A model generated the notes under the pieces. The model did not search any database. It was not told where the DNA came from and saw nothing but the letters and a program-made list of their open reading frames with translations. 15,318 bases of DNA from Prevotella sp. (lineage in GTDB: Bacteria > Bacteroidota > Bacteroidia > Bacteroidales > Dysgonomonadaceae): positions 1 through 15,318 of the forward strand of contig JAISES010000060.1 in the NCBI GenBank assembly GCA_031263965.1, written 5' to 3'. Position numbers and translations under genes: made by a program. Below are positions 1 to 7,169 of this stretch, in pieces (positions within the stretch are counted from its first letter, which is position 1; every line of letters starts with the position of its first letter).

Positions 1-473
1 TATGTTATAAGCGATAATGCATCTATTATGAATAAAGGTTCTTTCACTCACATACGGGATGTGGGACATACTTTGGCTATGTTTCCGGAACGTCGTTAGC
101 CCATAATTTCCATCTTGCGCAGCATCGGTATCTTCATACTTTATCACAAATTTTCCGGATGTAGGCGAGTCTCTGATACTTAGATTGAATACGCCTGTAT
201 TATTCGTCAGAATACTGTCAATGTAATATGTTTTCCTTATACCTGTACCATCTGCATAAGGATAGCCAATTGCAACTTTCATTCCGCTGATACCGATAGA
301 GTTTGCAGTTTTATCCACAAGCGTCCCTTTTACTATAAATTTTGCACTTGGAACTCCATATTCAACGATAGGATCATCCCCCCTCCATTATTAGAGTCAT
401 AGGAAGCAAATCCTAACAGAGCAAGGATAAACGAAATTACTTTTGAATAGAAAGATATAAATCTGATTTTCAT
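1..473 (-). pseudogene. frameshifted putative lipoprotein of the radical-SAM-associated type, partial
   Basis: Reading leftward from an ATG at 473-471, the translation begins MKIRFISFYSKVISF and continues into a hydrophobic stretch ending LALLGFASYDSNNGG. This looks like a lipoprotein signal, but the expected lipobox cysteine is tyrosine (TAT, 399-401). After a run of six C on the plus strand (378-383) the start frame reaches a stop at 335-333. The neighbouring frame is open from there to position 1 (about 126 codons) and reads DDPIVEYGVPSAKFIVKGTL, then a beta-sandwich-like, Gly/Thr-rich sequence with a KFVIKYEDTD segment. One base missing from the G tract (or two extra) would explain the break. 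From memory of the family, the VEYG-P-A-F-VKG pattern after an LLGF-S-C signal is typical of small lipoproteins beside a radical SAM enzyme in Bacteroidetes; I could not search. The C-terminus lies outside the window. Two independent lesions favour a real pseudogene, though a sequencing error in the homopolymer is possible. Confidence 0.6.
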
Positions 474-491
474 AGCTATATAAATTATATA

Positions 492-684
492 TCATTTTTC
501 ACCCTTTTTCTGAACGATCTTTATCTTACCCATATCTTTTACAACCTCTCCTTTATACCAATTTCCATCTCCTTTAGAAAAATCAGGATCTTTAAATTCA
601 ACGGTGTCTACGTTCGTTTCAAATTTCTTGTTTTTTGAATCTTCAACCCTCAAAACAAATCTCTGAGAATAAGTTACTTCCGTT
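492..684 (-). pseudogene. C-terminal remnant of a second rSAM-associated-type lipoprotein
   Basis: An open frame of about 63 codons runs from 684 down to the stop at 494-492. Its end reads DFSKGDGNWYKGEV followed by a Lys-rich tail, resembling the usual C-terminus of the putative lipoprotein family next door. The frame stays open to a TTG at 710, but its first nine codons come from a dispersed palindromic repeat that begins at 685, so that start is almost certainly artificial. No signal peptide or upstream part of the gene is seen on the other side of the repeat. Only 18 bp separate its stop from the ATG of the next minus-strand lipoprotein, so the two probably formed a tandem pair. The remnant is too short to support a function. 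Confidence 0.5.
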
Positions 685-775
685 ATTGCGAACCGCTTGC
701 GGTGATGCAATCCACTTGATATATTCTTTTATGGATTGCTTCGTCGTTGCACTTCTCGCAATGACGTGAGAAATA
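685..775. repeat. dispersed palindromic repeat, CATTGCGAG/GCAATCC type, copy 1
   Basis: Nested inverted arms are visible: ATTGCGA (685-691) with TCGCAAT (756-762), and GCAATCCA (707-714) with TGGATTGC (732-739) around an AT-rich loop. The right part continues as GACGTGAGAAAT. On the minus strand it would translate to the well-known spurious peptide VIARSATTKQS, a hallmark of this widespread intergenic repeat. A second, rearranged copy lies at about 11548-11627. This copy forms the left boundary of the 39-bp duplicated segment at 776-814 and cuts into the lipoprotein remnant at 492-684. Confidence 0.85.
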
Positions 776-814
776 GAACAATCAGATACGACAATAATTA
801 TTTTATAGAACTTA
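776..814 (-). repeat. 39-bp segment duplicated in inverted orientation at 11402-11440
   Basis: Read on the minus strand, this segment begins TAAGTTCTATAAAATAATTA and ends TCTGATTGTTC. It is identical over 39 bases to the plus strand at 11402-11440. Similarity continues for four or five more bases (ATTT after one mismatch) into the neighbouring CATTGCGAG-type repeat. The segment lies in the 96-bp spacer between the GH57 gene and the repeat at 685-775. It contains an AT-only 8-bp inverted repeat with adjoining sequence (AATAATTA and TAATTATT), too weak to call a terminator. Confidence 0.9.
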
Positions 815-871
815 ATTATTAATCCAGCATTTATATCTATGATGATTATTCTATTCAAAGAGCTGCTTAAA

Positions 872-2209
872 CTATTTCGTTTTTTTCTCGATTTTCTTTT
901 CTTTTTCTATCGTTGCTTTAGCCGGCGTTTTTGACAACTTTGCCTCCAGTTCCTCAACCTGATTTTCCAGACGGTCTATTTCGTAAGCCTGATTATGTAT
1001 AGTCGTAAGCAAAGCGTTCAACTCTTCATTTTCGATAGAACTGGGAAATTCCGACGCCACTCTTTCCTTAAAATCGCTCAATACGTTCATATATGTATTA
1101 AATGCCTCATAAGGAGAAGAATACGGGCTAAATGGCAGTGCATTTTTTGTACCCATATAATAGAAATGATCGCTGGACTGTAAATAGATCCAGTCTTGCA
1201 GCAAGCGTCTCGATTGGCTCATGCTAACCCTTTCCGCTATTTCATATAATTTATTGAAAGCTTCCTGTTGCAACGTATTCCCAAGCCATGGAAAGATATC
1301 CCTCTCCTCTCCCACCCAAGATACGGGATGCATTGAAGATATTTTATCCACAGGTTTCATTTTTGCTAATACTCCCGATGGTGTAGCAAATCCTATATCC
1401 TTTTCTACAGCAAAACGAGGCAATGCTCTCATAAAATCGAAAATACCCGAGCTCTTTTTCTGGAAATTGCCTAATGCTTCATAGTTCATAAACAGATTTA
1501 TAACCTGCTCTTCTTTGGGCGTAGATGCTATCCAGTTTATAAACTTATCGGCAGTAAGCGGGTATTCACTCCATTCGTAATTAGAGAAGCGTGTCGCTAT
1601 ATCATCGCTAAACTTAGGGTTCCGTACTAAAAGTTTAAGTTTAGGCTGCTCTGCGGACTGATAAACATAGTTAGGACTTTTCCATCCCAATGTTCTTTTG
1701 GCGCCGGGCATTAAGATACCCGTAAATCCCATATCATACACTAAACCTGCTATTTCGTCGGAAAATATAAGTTCTGTATTCCTGAATACTTTTGGGCGCA
1801 GGCCAAACAGTCCTTCAATTTTATCATCATGTTCTTTTACCTGCTTTTTGAATTCTTCAGGATTGATCAGGGAAGCCAGGGAATGCCCTTGTGTTTCTGA
1901 TAAAAACTCGACACAACCCGTATCAGCCAGTTCTTTGAAGCCATCGATCACTTCCGGAGCATATATTTCCATCTGATCTAAAGCAACACCTGATATGGAA
2001 AATGCAACTTTGAAAGCGCCGTTAGTTTCCTTTATCATGTCCAGGATAAGCCTGTTGGCCGGAACAAAAGAGACCTGGGCTATCTGTTGCATAAAGTCCT
2101 CATTGGCAAAATCATCATAATAATAGTGATCGCCTCCGATATTGAAAAATCTGTATCTTTTCAACCTATGCGGCTGATGTATCTGAAAATAGAAGCAAAT
2201 ATTTTTCAT
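872..2209 (-). CDS. glycoside hydrolase family 57 (alpha-amylase-like) protein
   Basis: A 445-residue cytoplasmic protein without a signal peptide. GH57 signatures are visible: HQPHR at residues 11-15, GHS at 108-110, and FRNTELIFSDE around 142-152 carrying the presumed nucleophile Glu146. The next motif reads LFMNYEALGNFQ at 239-250. The family normally has an Asp at the position of Asn242 (FMDYE), and that Asp is the acid/base. Hydrolysis may therefore be impaired, or the protein may be one of the known 'alpha-amylase-like' GH57 homologues. The last 50 residues form a predicted coiled coil (DRLENQVEELEAKL) with a Lys/Glu-rich tail. It is the last gene of a three-gene operon, 17 bp after the glycosyltransferase. 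The context suggests intracellular glycogen or alpha-glucan metabolism (cleavage, branching or transglycosylation). The family call is firm; the activity is not. Confidence 0.88.
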   Translation of the reverse strand: MKNICFYFQIHQPHRLKRYRFFNIGGDHYYYDDFANEDFMQQIAQVSFVPANRLILDMIKETNGAFKVAFSISGVALDQMEIYAPEVIDGFKELADTGCVEFLSETQGHSLASLINPEEFKKQVKEHDDKIEGLFGLRPKVFRNTELIFSDEIAGLVYDMGFTGILMPGAKRTLGWKSPNYVYQSAEQPKLKLLVRNPKFSDDIATRFSNYEWSEYPLTADKFINWIASTPKEEQVINLFMNYEALGNFQKKSSGIFDFMRALPRFAVEKDIGFATPSGVLAKMKPVDKISSMHPVSWVGEERDIFPWLGNTLQQEAFNKLYEIAERVSMSQSRRLLQDWIYLQSSDHFYYMGTKNALPFSPYSSPYEAFNTYMNVLSDFKERVASEFPSSIENEELNALLTTIHNQAYEIDRLENQVEELEAKLSKTPAKATIEKEKKIEKKTK

Positions 2210-2226
2210 ATATGGTTATTTTATTA

Positions 2227-3483
2227 TTAACATAGGTTATCGTATATATTTCTCACTTTTTGTCCGGCATATTCCCATTTAATGCCATCGACTTCGTTTT
2301 TGCCTTCCACACTCAGGAACTCCGACATAGCATCGTAGGTACATATAGAATAGATGGCATCGGCCATTGCCTCCACATCCCAATAATCGATTTTGACCGC
2401 TTTATCTAATATTTCGGCACAACCGGATTGTTTAGATATAATAGTCGGTATACCGCACTGCATAGCTTCGAGCGGAGAAATACCAAAAGGCTCTGATACA
2501 GATGGCATTACATATACATCACTCCGTTTAAGCATTTCATAGACCTGCTTTCCTTTTAAGAATCCCGTAAAGTGGAACCGGTCCGAAATTCCCTTCTCGG
2601 CAGCGAGATAGATCATCCGCTCCATCATATCACCGCTTCCGGCCATCACAAAACGGATATGTCTGGCTTTCTCCAGTACACGGGCTGCGGCTTCGACAAA
2701 ATATTCGGGCCCTTTTTGCATTGTTATACGTCCCAGAAAAGTAACGACCTTATCTTTTGTTCCCTTATCGGGATCTATGGCCAATATTTCGGCGCTCAGC
2801 GGCTCTACGGCATTATGTACCGTAGATACTTTTGCCGGATCTTGATGGTACTTTTCGATAACAGTATGGCGGGTAAGATCGCTCACACATATGATATGAT
2901 CCGCGTAATCCATCCCATTCTTTTCCATCTGATACACCTGAGGATTCACATTTCCGCGGCTACGGTCAAAGTCGGTAGCATGTACATGTATCACCAGAGG
3001 TTTACCCAATAAATTTTTTGCATGGATACCAGCCGGATATGTAAGCCAGTCGTGGGAATGAATAATATCGAAATCGTAGGTGCGGGCTATGACTCCGGCA
3101 ACAATAGAGTAATTGTTGATCTCCTCTAAAAGATTATCGGGATACCGGCCGGAAAACTCGATGCAACCCAGATCATTTGTATGCAGATAATTAAAATCGG
3201 CATAAATATGATCCCGCAAATTATAATATTCCTGAGGATCCATATATTCAGACAATCTTTCACTAACATAATCCCAATGTACATCGCGCCAGGCGACAGG
3301 TGTATTGGATGCTCCGATTATCTTTAAAAAACCCTGGTCTTCATCGCCCCACGGCTTAGGTATTACAAATGTTATATCCATATCGGGCTGCATCGCCATT
3401 CCCCTTGTCAGGCCATAGCTGGCGGTTCCTAATCCGCCTAAAATATGTGGGGGAAATTCCCATCCAAACATTAATGCTTTCAT
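2227..3483 (-). CDS. GT4-family glycosyltransferase, probable glycogen/alpha-glucan synthase
   Basis: A 418-residue GT-B-fold glycosyltransferase. The N-terminal nucleotide-sugar loop is GGLG (residues 16-19) after MKALMFGWEFPP. HSHDW lies at 142-146, with a linker and C-terminal Rossmann half after about 245. That half contains GRITMQKG with Arg252 and Lys257, and the EX7E motif EPFGISPLE (Glu331 to Glu339), as expected of retaining glucosyltransferases using ADP-, UDP- or GDP-sugars. There is no signal peptide, so it is cytosolic. It starts 27 bp after the debranching-type gene and ends 17 bp before the GH57 gene, so the three are probably co-transcribed. The arrangement (debranching-type enzyme, GT4, GH57) resembles a cluster I remember from Bacteroides and supports a role in glycogen chain elongation. 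The donor sugar cannot be read from the sequence. Confidence 0.88.
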   Translation of the reverse strand: MKALMFGWEFPPHILGGLGTASYGLTRGMAMQPDMDITFVIPKPWGDEDQGFLKIIGASNTPVAWRDVHWDYVSERLSEYMDPQEYYNLRDHIYADFNYLHTNDLGCIEFSGRYPDNLLEEINNYSIVAGVIARTYDFDIIHSHDWLTYPAGIHAKNLLGKPLVIHVHATDFDRSRGNVNPQVYQMEKNGMDYADHIICVSDLTRHTVIEKYHQDPAKVSTVHNAVEPLSAEILAIDPDKGTKDKVVTFLGRITMQKGPEYFVEAAARVLEKARHIRFVMAGSGDMMERMIYLAAEKGISDRFHFTGFLKGKQVYEMLKRSDVYVMPSVSEPFGISPLEAMQCGIPTIISKQSGCAEILDKAVKIDYWDVEAMADAIYSICTYDAMSEFLSVEGKNEVDGIKWEYAGQKVRNIYDNLC

Positions 3484-3510
3484 ATATCGATTAGCTCAAT
3501 TTTTAATAAT

Positions 3511-5484
3511 TTAATATTCGTCGGCAAAAGCCTTTTGCATATTTAATGCCGATATTACTCCTGCGACATTCATCGCATGCGAGATCGGCCCATGCCCCAG
3601 ATATGGCATATTACCATCATAAACAGCAGATAATGAACCCACGCAGTCGTTTGCCATTTCATCTTCCACATCAATAAGCAGCCTGTCTAATAAAGAATAT
3701 CCACTCCGTTGAAACACCTTCATATATGCCTGCATATACGGACTCAACAGCCATGGCCAAGCCCCGCCGTTATAACTGCTGTAAATCTTATCATACTGAG
3801 ATCCTTCGTAACGGGGACTGAAGCCGATACTTTTAGGACTCAACGAACGTATTCCTTTCGGTGTAAGCAATTCTTTTGTTACTATATCCAATACCGATTT
3901 ACTCTGGCGCCTGTCTAAAAGAGGATAATCGACAGCTATAGCCAGTAACATATTGGGCCTGACACTCCAGTCCACATAATTACCATCTACATAATCGTAC
4001 AGGTAACCGCTATCGTTAAGGAATGTCTCTAAAAATGACTCTTTCGTTGAGTTTGCCAACAAAGACATTTCTTTTTCCAGTTCAGTATTATTGGTAACTT
4101 TCGCTATTTCCTGATTAAACATCAACGCATTGTACCAAAAAGCATTAATTTCGACCAAACATCCCGTACGCGGCTCTTTGTAAATATCGCCGGCAGATGG
4201 CTGGTGCATCCGGCCGGGGTAGCCTACGCTACTGTCCACACTCAAAAGTCCGTTAGCCAAAGGCTTCAGATCCGGATGCTTACCCTCACGAATAAATTCA
4301 ACTATTTTGATTACCAATGATGCATACTTCGTGTAAAAAGACTCATTGTGACGATTGGAATATTTTTTCAATGCCCTGACCAACCAAAGCAACACATCCG
4401 AGTCGCCTATATCTTTAAGAAATCTTCCTGTTACCGGCTTAGCATCCATCAACTGTTCTATCGCAGGAATGGCTGTATCTACTACTTCTTCAAAAATATT
4501 ATCCTTATCGATTTGCAGTGTTAAACCGGCCAGAGCCATAAACTGCTCCCTGGCCCTGACCTCTCCCCAAGGATAGCTGTTTAATAAATACAGTTCGTCC
4601 TTAGACGGACGATAATAGAACTGATGAGCTGAATTTTTGAGACAATTATAAAATGAGGAACGGGGTGTACGCTCTTTTATACCTTCTTCGAATAAGTCCG
4701 GCAGATCAATTGTCTTTTCACTTAAAACATCACTGGCCGAAAATATAATAGACTCACCTTTGACTATAGGAAGTTCAAAATATCCGGGCACATACAAATC
4801 TTCCTTATACGGCATACCGTCTTCCATATCTTTCTGGTATTCGATGCCCTTATACCAATTGGGTTCAAAAACGAAGTCTACGCTTTTGCTAAATTGCATA
4901 AACAGTTCAGGGTATCCGCTATACATACACATGCTTATGCCATTTTCCACTTCTTTATATCCATGATCGGCAACAGTATTTTCTGCGGTAAGCTGATTTA
5001 TCTCACGAAACGCGAGAAAAGGCCTGAATTTCATAGTCGTCGGCGAATGCGCATCAAGTAAGGTATAACGTATATAAATAGTATTGTCCTTGAGCGAAAA
5101 CATTTTCTCTTTCGATAAGATAATCCCTCCAACCCTGTATATGGTGCGCGGCAAAGAGTCGCAACTGAATTCACGGATATATTTATGCCCCATAGGACTA
5201 AAATTATTCCCGTCGTACTTGTGAATGCCCAGGTTAAAGTCTGCTCCATGCTGTATTACTGTTTCGTCGAATGATGATAAAAGGACATGGTTGGAGTTAC
5301 CCAATTTAGGAACGGGAACAACTAAAAGACCATGTTGTTTGCGGGTATTGCACTCTACCAATGTAGTGCAATGATAAGCGCCACGCCTGTTAGTCCTCAG
5401 AATCTCCCTGTTAAGGGAATATTCGAGATTAAGCATACGCGACTTATCGAATTTAAGATATGTGTTCGTTTTTTGACAGCTCAT
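3511..5484 (-). CDS. glycogen debranching enzyme-family protein (amylo-alpha-1,6-glucosidase type, divergent)
   Basis: A 657-residue protein with an N-terminal beta-rich domain (about 15-270; NRRGAYHCTTL near 32-42 is the typical opening). It continues into an (alpha/alpha)6 domain (about 280-655) with VEINAFWYNAL at 444-454, SVRPNMLLAIA at 507-517, KGIRSLSP at 543-550 and GGAWPWLL at 573-580. These place it among bacterial debranching enzymes that remove alpha-1,6-linked glucose from glycogen. Two usually strict motifs differ. The segment normally written WGRDT reads VRAREQF (309-315), and the TWMDA segment reads GRMHQ (424-428), with His427 where the catalytic Asp is expected by eye alignment. 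It may be a lineage variant or have another specificity. First gene of the glycogen operon; no signal peptide. Start chosen at the ATG before SCQKTNTYL; no better alternative was seen. Confidence 0.82.
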   Translation of the reverse strand: MSCQKTNTYLKFDKSRMLNLEYSLNREILRTNRRGAYHCTTLVECNTRKQHGLLVVPVPKLGNSNHVLLSSFDETVIQHGADFNLGIHKYDGNNFSPMGHKYIREFSCDSLPRTIYRVGGIILSKEKMFSLKDNTIYIRYTLLDAHSPTTMKFRPFLAFREINQLTAENTVADHGYKEVENGISMCMYSGYPELFMQFSKSVDFVFEPNWYKGIEYQKDMEDGMPYKEDLYVPGYFELPIVKGESIIFSASDVLSEKTIDLPDLFEEGIKERTPRSSFYNCLKNSAHQFYYRPSKDELYLLNSYPWGEVRAREQFMALAGLTLQIDKDNIFEEVVDTAIPAIEQLMDAKPVTGRFLKDIGDSDVLLWLVRALKKYSNRHNESFYTKYASLVIKIVEFIREGKHPDLKPLANGLLSVDSSVGYPGRMHQPSAGDIYKEPRTGCLVEINAFWYNALMFNQEIAKVTNNTELEKEMSLLANSTKESFLETFLNDSGYLYDYVDGNYVDWSVRPNMLLAIAVDYPLLDRRQSKSVLDIVTKELLTPKGIRSLSPKSIGFSPRYEGSQYDKIYSSYNGGAWPWLLSPYMQAYMKVFQRSGYSLLDRLLIDVEDEMANDCVGSLSAVYDGNMPYLGHGPISHAMNVAGVISALNMQKAFADEY

Positions 5485-5810
5485 AATATATTGGTGCTAG
5501 ATATAGGGTATACAACACAAAAATTAAACAAATAGAAGCGCTCTTCATTTATATTCGTTTTTAAAGATAAGAAAATAGTCCGAATAACAAGCCGGAAATC
5601 CTGCCTTCATTAAATTTTATAGCAACACATTATTTACATAATCTTTCTTATCCGGAATTATTTCACATAACAGGCAACAATAAAAATAATACAAAATACT
5701 AATAATAAATAAATTATAACAAACGTAAATATATTAATCCCTTATAACTTTTTTCTATTACTACACCTATCTATTCGGATTTTTATATCTTTGTATCCCT
5801 GTGAGGTCTT
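5485..5810. other. AT-rich divergent spacer between glycogen operon and lgt
   Basis: The spacer separates the minus-strand glycogen operon from plus-strand lgt and is very AT-rich, with no credible ORF. It must hold the promoter for the glycogen operon, but no minus-strand TAnnTTTG box is exact. The nearest candidate reads TCTATTTG on the minus strand (5536-5529), with one mismatch and no good -33 partner. The plus-strand -7 candidate at 5786-5793 is listed separately. Confidence 0.5.
5786..5793 (+). promoter_or_regulatory. candidate Bacteroidetes -7 box for lgt
   Basis: TATCTTTG matches the Bacteroidetes housekeeping -7 consensus TAnnTTTG exactly. No convincing TTTG -33 box lies 19-21 bp upstream. 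If used, transcription would start near 5800 and the palindromic element at 5811-5889 would sit inside the lgt leader RNA. Confidence 0.45.
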
Positions 5811-5889
5811 AGAAACTGTTTAAATTTTAGTGAAAAATATTATTACAGGATTTGAAAAAGACTTCTTAGTAATTTTAAACAGTTTCTTA
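5811..5889 (+). repeat. dispersed ~80-bp palindromic element, copy 1
   Basis: The left arm AGAAACTGTTTAAATTT (5811-5827) is the near-perfect inverse of the right arm AATTTTAAACAGTTTCT (5871-5887). The core GAAAAATATTATTACAGGAT recurs in the other copies. Further full or nearly full copies are at 8375-8453 and, inverted, 10587-10652; end fragments lie at 9288-9323. This copy ends 22 bp before the lgt start, so a folded arm pair could affect lgt translation. The sequence is non-coding. Confidence 0.88.
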
Positions 5890-5911
5890 TAAAAACTTGA
5901 AATAGACATAT

Positions 5912-6916
5912 ATGCTTTCATTTATTACATGGAATATCGACCCTGAAGCATTTTCTTTTTTCGGGCGCGAAATACGGTGGTACGGTATCCTTTGGGCATC
6001 GGCAGTATTGCTGACATCCATTATCGTACAAAAAATGTATAAGTCGGAAAAATTACCCGAAAAATGGTTCGACTCGCTTTTCCTTTACGTAGTAGTCAGC
6101 CTGATCATAGGGGCGCGGTTGGGACATTGCTTATTCTACGACCCTGTCGGCTACCTGTCCCACCCGCTGGATATATTGAAAATATGGGAAGGGGGACTAG
6201 CCAGCCATGGCGGAGCTATAGGAATGACAATAGGAGTATGTCTCTATTCTCTGAAAATAACAAATGAAAAAATAAACTGGAAATATACCGGCATCTTTTC
6301 TGCAATAGGCCTTATATCAGGAATCGTGGTCCGCTTCATTGCTCCCGGACTTACACTTGGATGGGGAGAAGCCGGATTCATGGGTTTGCTTATAGGTCTT
6401 TGCATAGCGATGATATATACAACCCGTAAAACTACCATCCAAACGCTCGATCGTCTTGTCATCGGTGTTGCTTTGGGAGCTGCGTCCATACGCTTGGGGA
6501 ATCTTATGAATTCTGAAATTTATGGCGGGCCGACAACATTACCGTGGGGTTTCAAATTTGTCAGAGATACTCATTGGCATCAGCCTCTCGAAATGGGCGG
6601 ATCGGGGGAGCTCCCCTGCCATCCGACACAAATATATGAAGCACTTATTTATCTGATTGTATTCGGATTAGGCATGTACCTGTTTTATAAAACAAACGCA
6701 AAAGCGAAAAGAGGACTTATTCTCGGTATATCGCTGATCGGCATCTTTCTCTCGAGATTCTTAATAGAATTTATCAAATACAATCAGGAAGCATTCGAAA
6801 CCGACATGATAGCCAACTACGGTATAAATATGGGACAATTGCTTAGTTTACCGTTTATTATATGGGGTATATGGCTGGTATGGAATGCGCTGACCAACAA
6901 GGATGTTATTCATTAA
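5912..6916 (+). CDS. lgt: prolipoprotein diacylglyceryl transferase
   Basis: A 334-residue inner-membrane enzyme that moves diacylglycerol from phosphatidylglycerol to the lipobox cysteine of prolipoproteins, the first step of lipoprotein maturation. Family signatures: IRWYGILWA near residues 21-30, GARLGHCLFY at 67-76, EGGLASHGG at 93-101 including the conserved His99, and IRLGNLMNSEIYG at 193-205. Near the C-terminus come SRFLIEF and a last membrane helix. Compared with the usual 260-290 residues it is long. The excess lies between residues about 118 and 176, where two additional hydrophobic stretches (GIFSAIGLISGIVV and GFMGLLIGLCIAMIY) stand before LDRLVIG. The start is the first ATG after the palindromic element. 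It stands alone between divergent and distant neighbours. The identity is firm; the insertion judgement rests on memory of homologues. Confidence 0.95.
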   Translation: MLSFITWNIDPEAFSFFGREIRWYGILWASAVLLTSIIVQKMYKSEKLPEKWFDSLFLYVVVSLIIGARLGHCLFYDPVGYLSHPLDILKIWEGGLASHGGAIGMTIGVCLYSLKITNEKINWKYTGIFSAIGLISGIVVRFIAPGLTLGWGEAGFMGLLIGLCIAMIYTTRKTTIQTLDRLVIGVALGAASIRLGNLMNSEIYGGPTTLPWGFKFVRDTHWHQPLEMGGSGELPCHPTQIYEALIYLIVFGLGMYLFYKTNAKAKRGLILGISLIGIFLSRFLIEFIKYNQEAFETDMIANYGINMGQLLSLPFIIWGIWLVWNALTNKDVIH

Positions 6917-6961
6917 ACATTATATAGAATAAATGTATATGGTTGTCATTTATAGCAAATT

Positions 6962-7043
6962 AACCACGGAGTTTCACAGAGTAAAAAATCACGGGGTACA
7001 CAGTGTAACCCCGTGAAGATAAACTCTGTGTGACTCCGTGTTT
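6962..7043. repeat. large imperfect palindrome of the CACGGAG type
   Basis: Nested arms span 82 bases: CACGGAGT (6965-6972) with ACTCCGTG (7033-7040), then CACAGAGT with ACTCTGTG, then TCACGGGGT with ACCCCGTGA around a short centre. The whole could fold into one long interrupted hairpin. Motifs of the form ACCACGGAG...CACAGAG are known as widespread intergenic repeats in many bacterial phyla. It lies between lgt and the flavodiiron gene, where it could end lgt transcription, but no T-run follows. It is markedly more GC-rich than its flanks. Confidence 0.85.
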
Positions 7044-7169
7044 AAAAATATATACTATAAATGTCTGTAAACCAATATGATAACACTCTATTGAATATAA
7101 ACTCTATTATAAGGTAAATAAGTAAATAGTTTCTAAGCAATAAAAAAAGAGGTAAATTCATCAGACAAC

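Noticed and set aside
378..383. Phase-variable switch at the six-G tract.
   Set aside because: The tract is short, and the same gene has also lost its lipobox cysteine, so simple decay explains it better.
793..820. AT-only inverted repeat as terminator of the GH57 gene.
   Set aside because: AATAATTA/TAATTATT has no GC pair and a 12-base loop; it would not form a stable terminator.
643..858. A 71-codon minus-strand frame containing VIARSATTKQS.
   Set aside because: It is a translation of the dispersed CATTGCGAG repeat plus AT-rich spacer; this peptide is a familiar artefact and no gene-like features are present.
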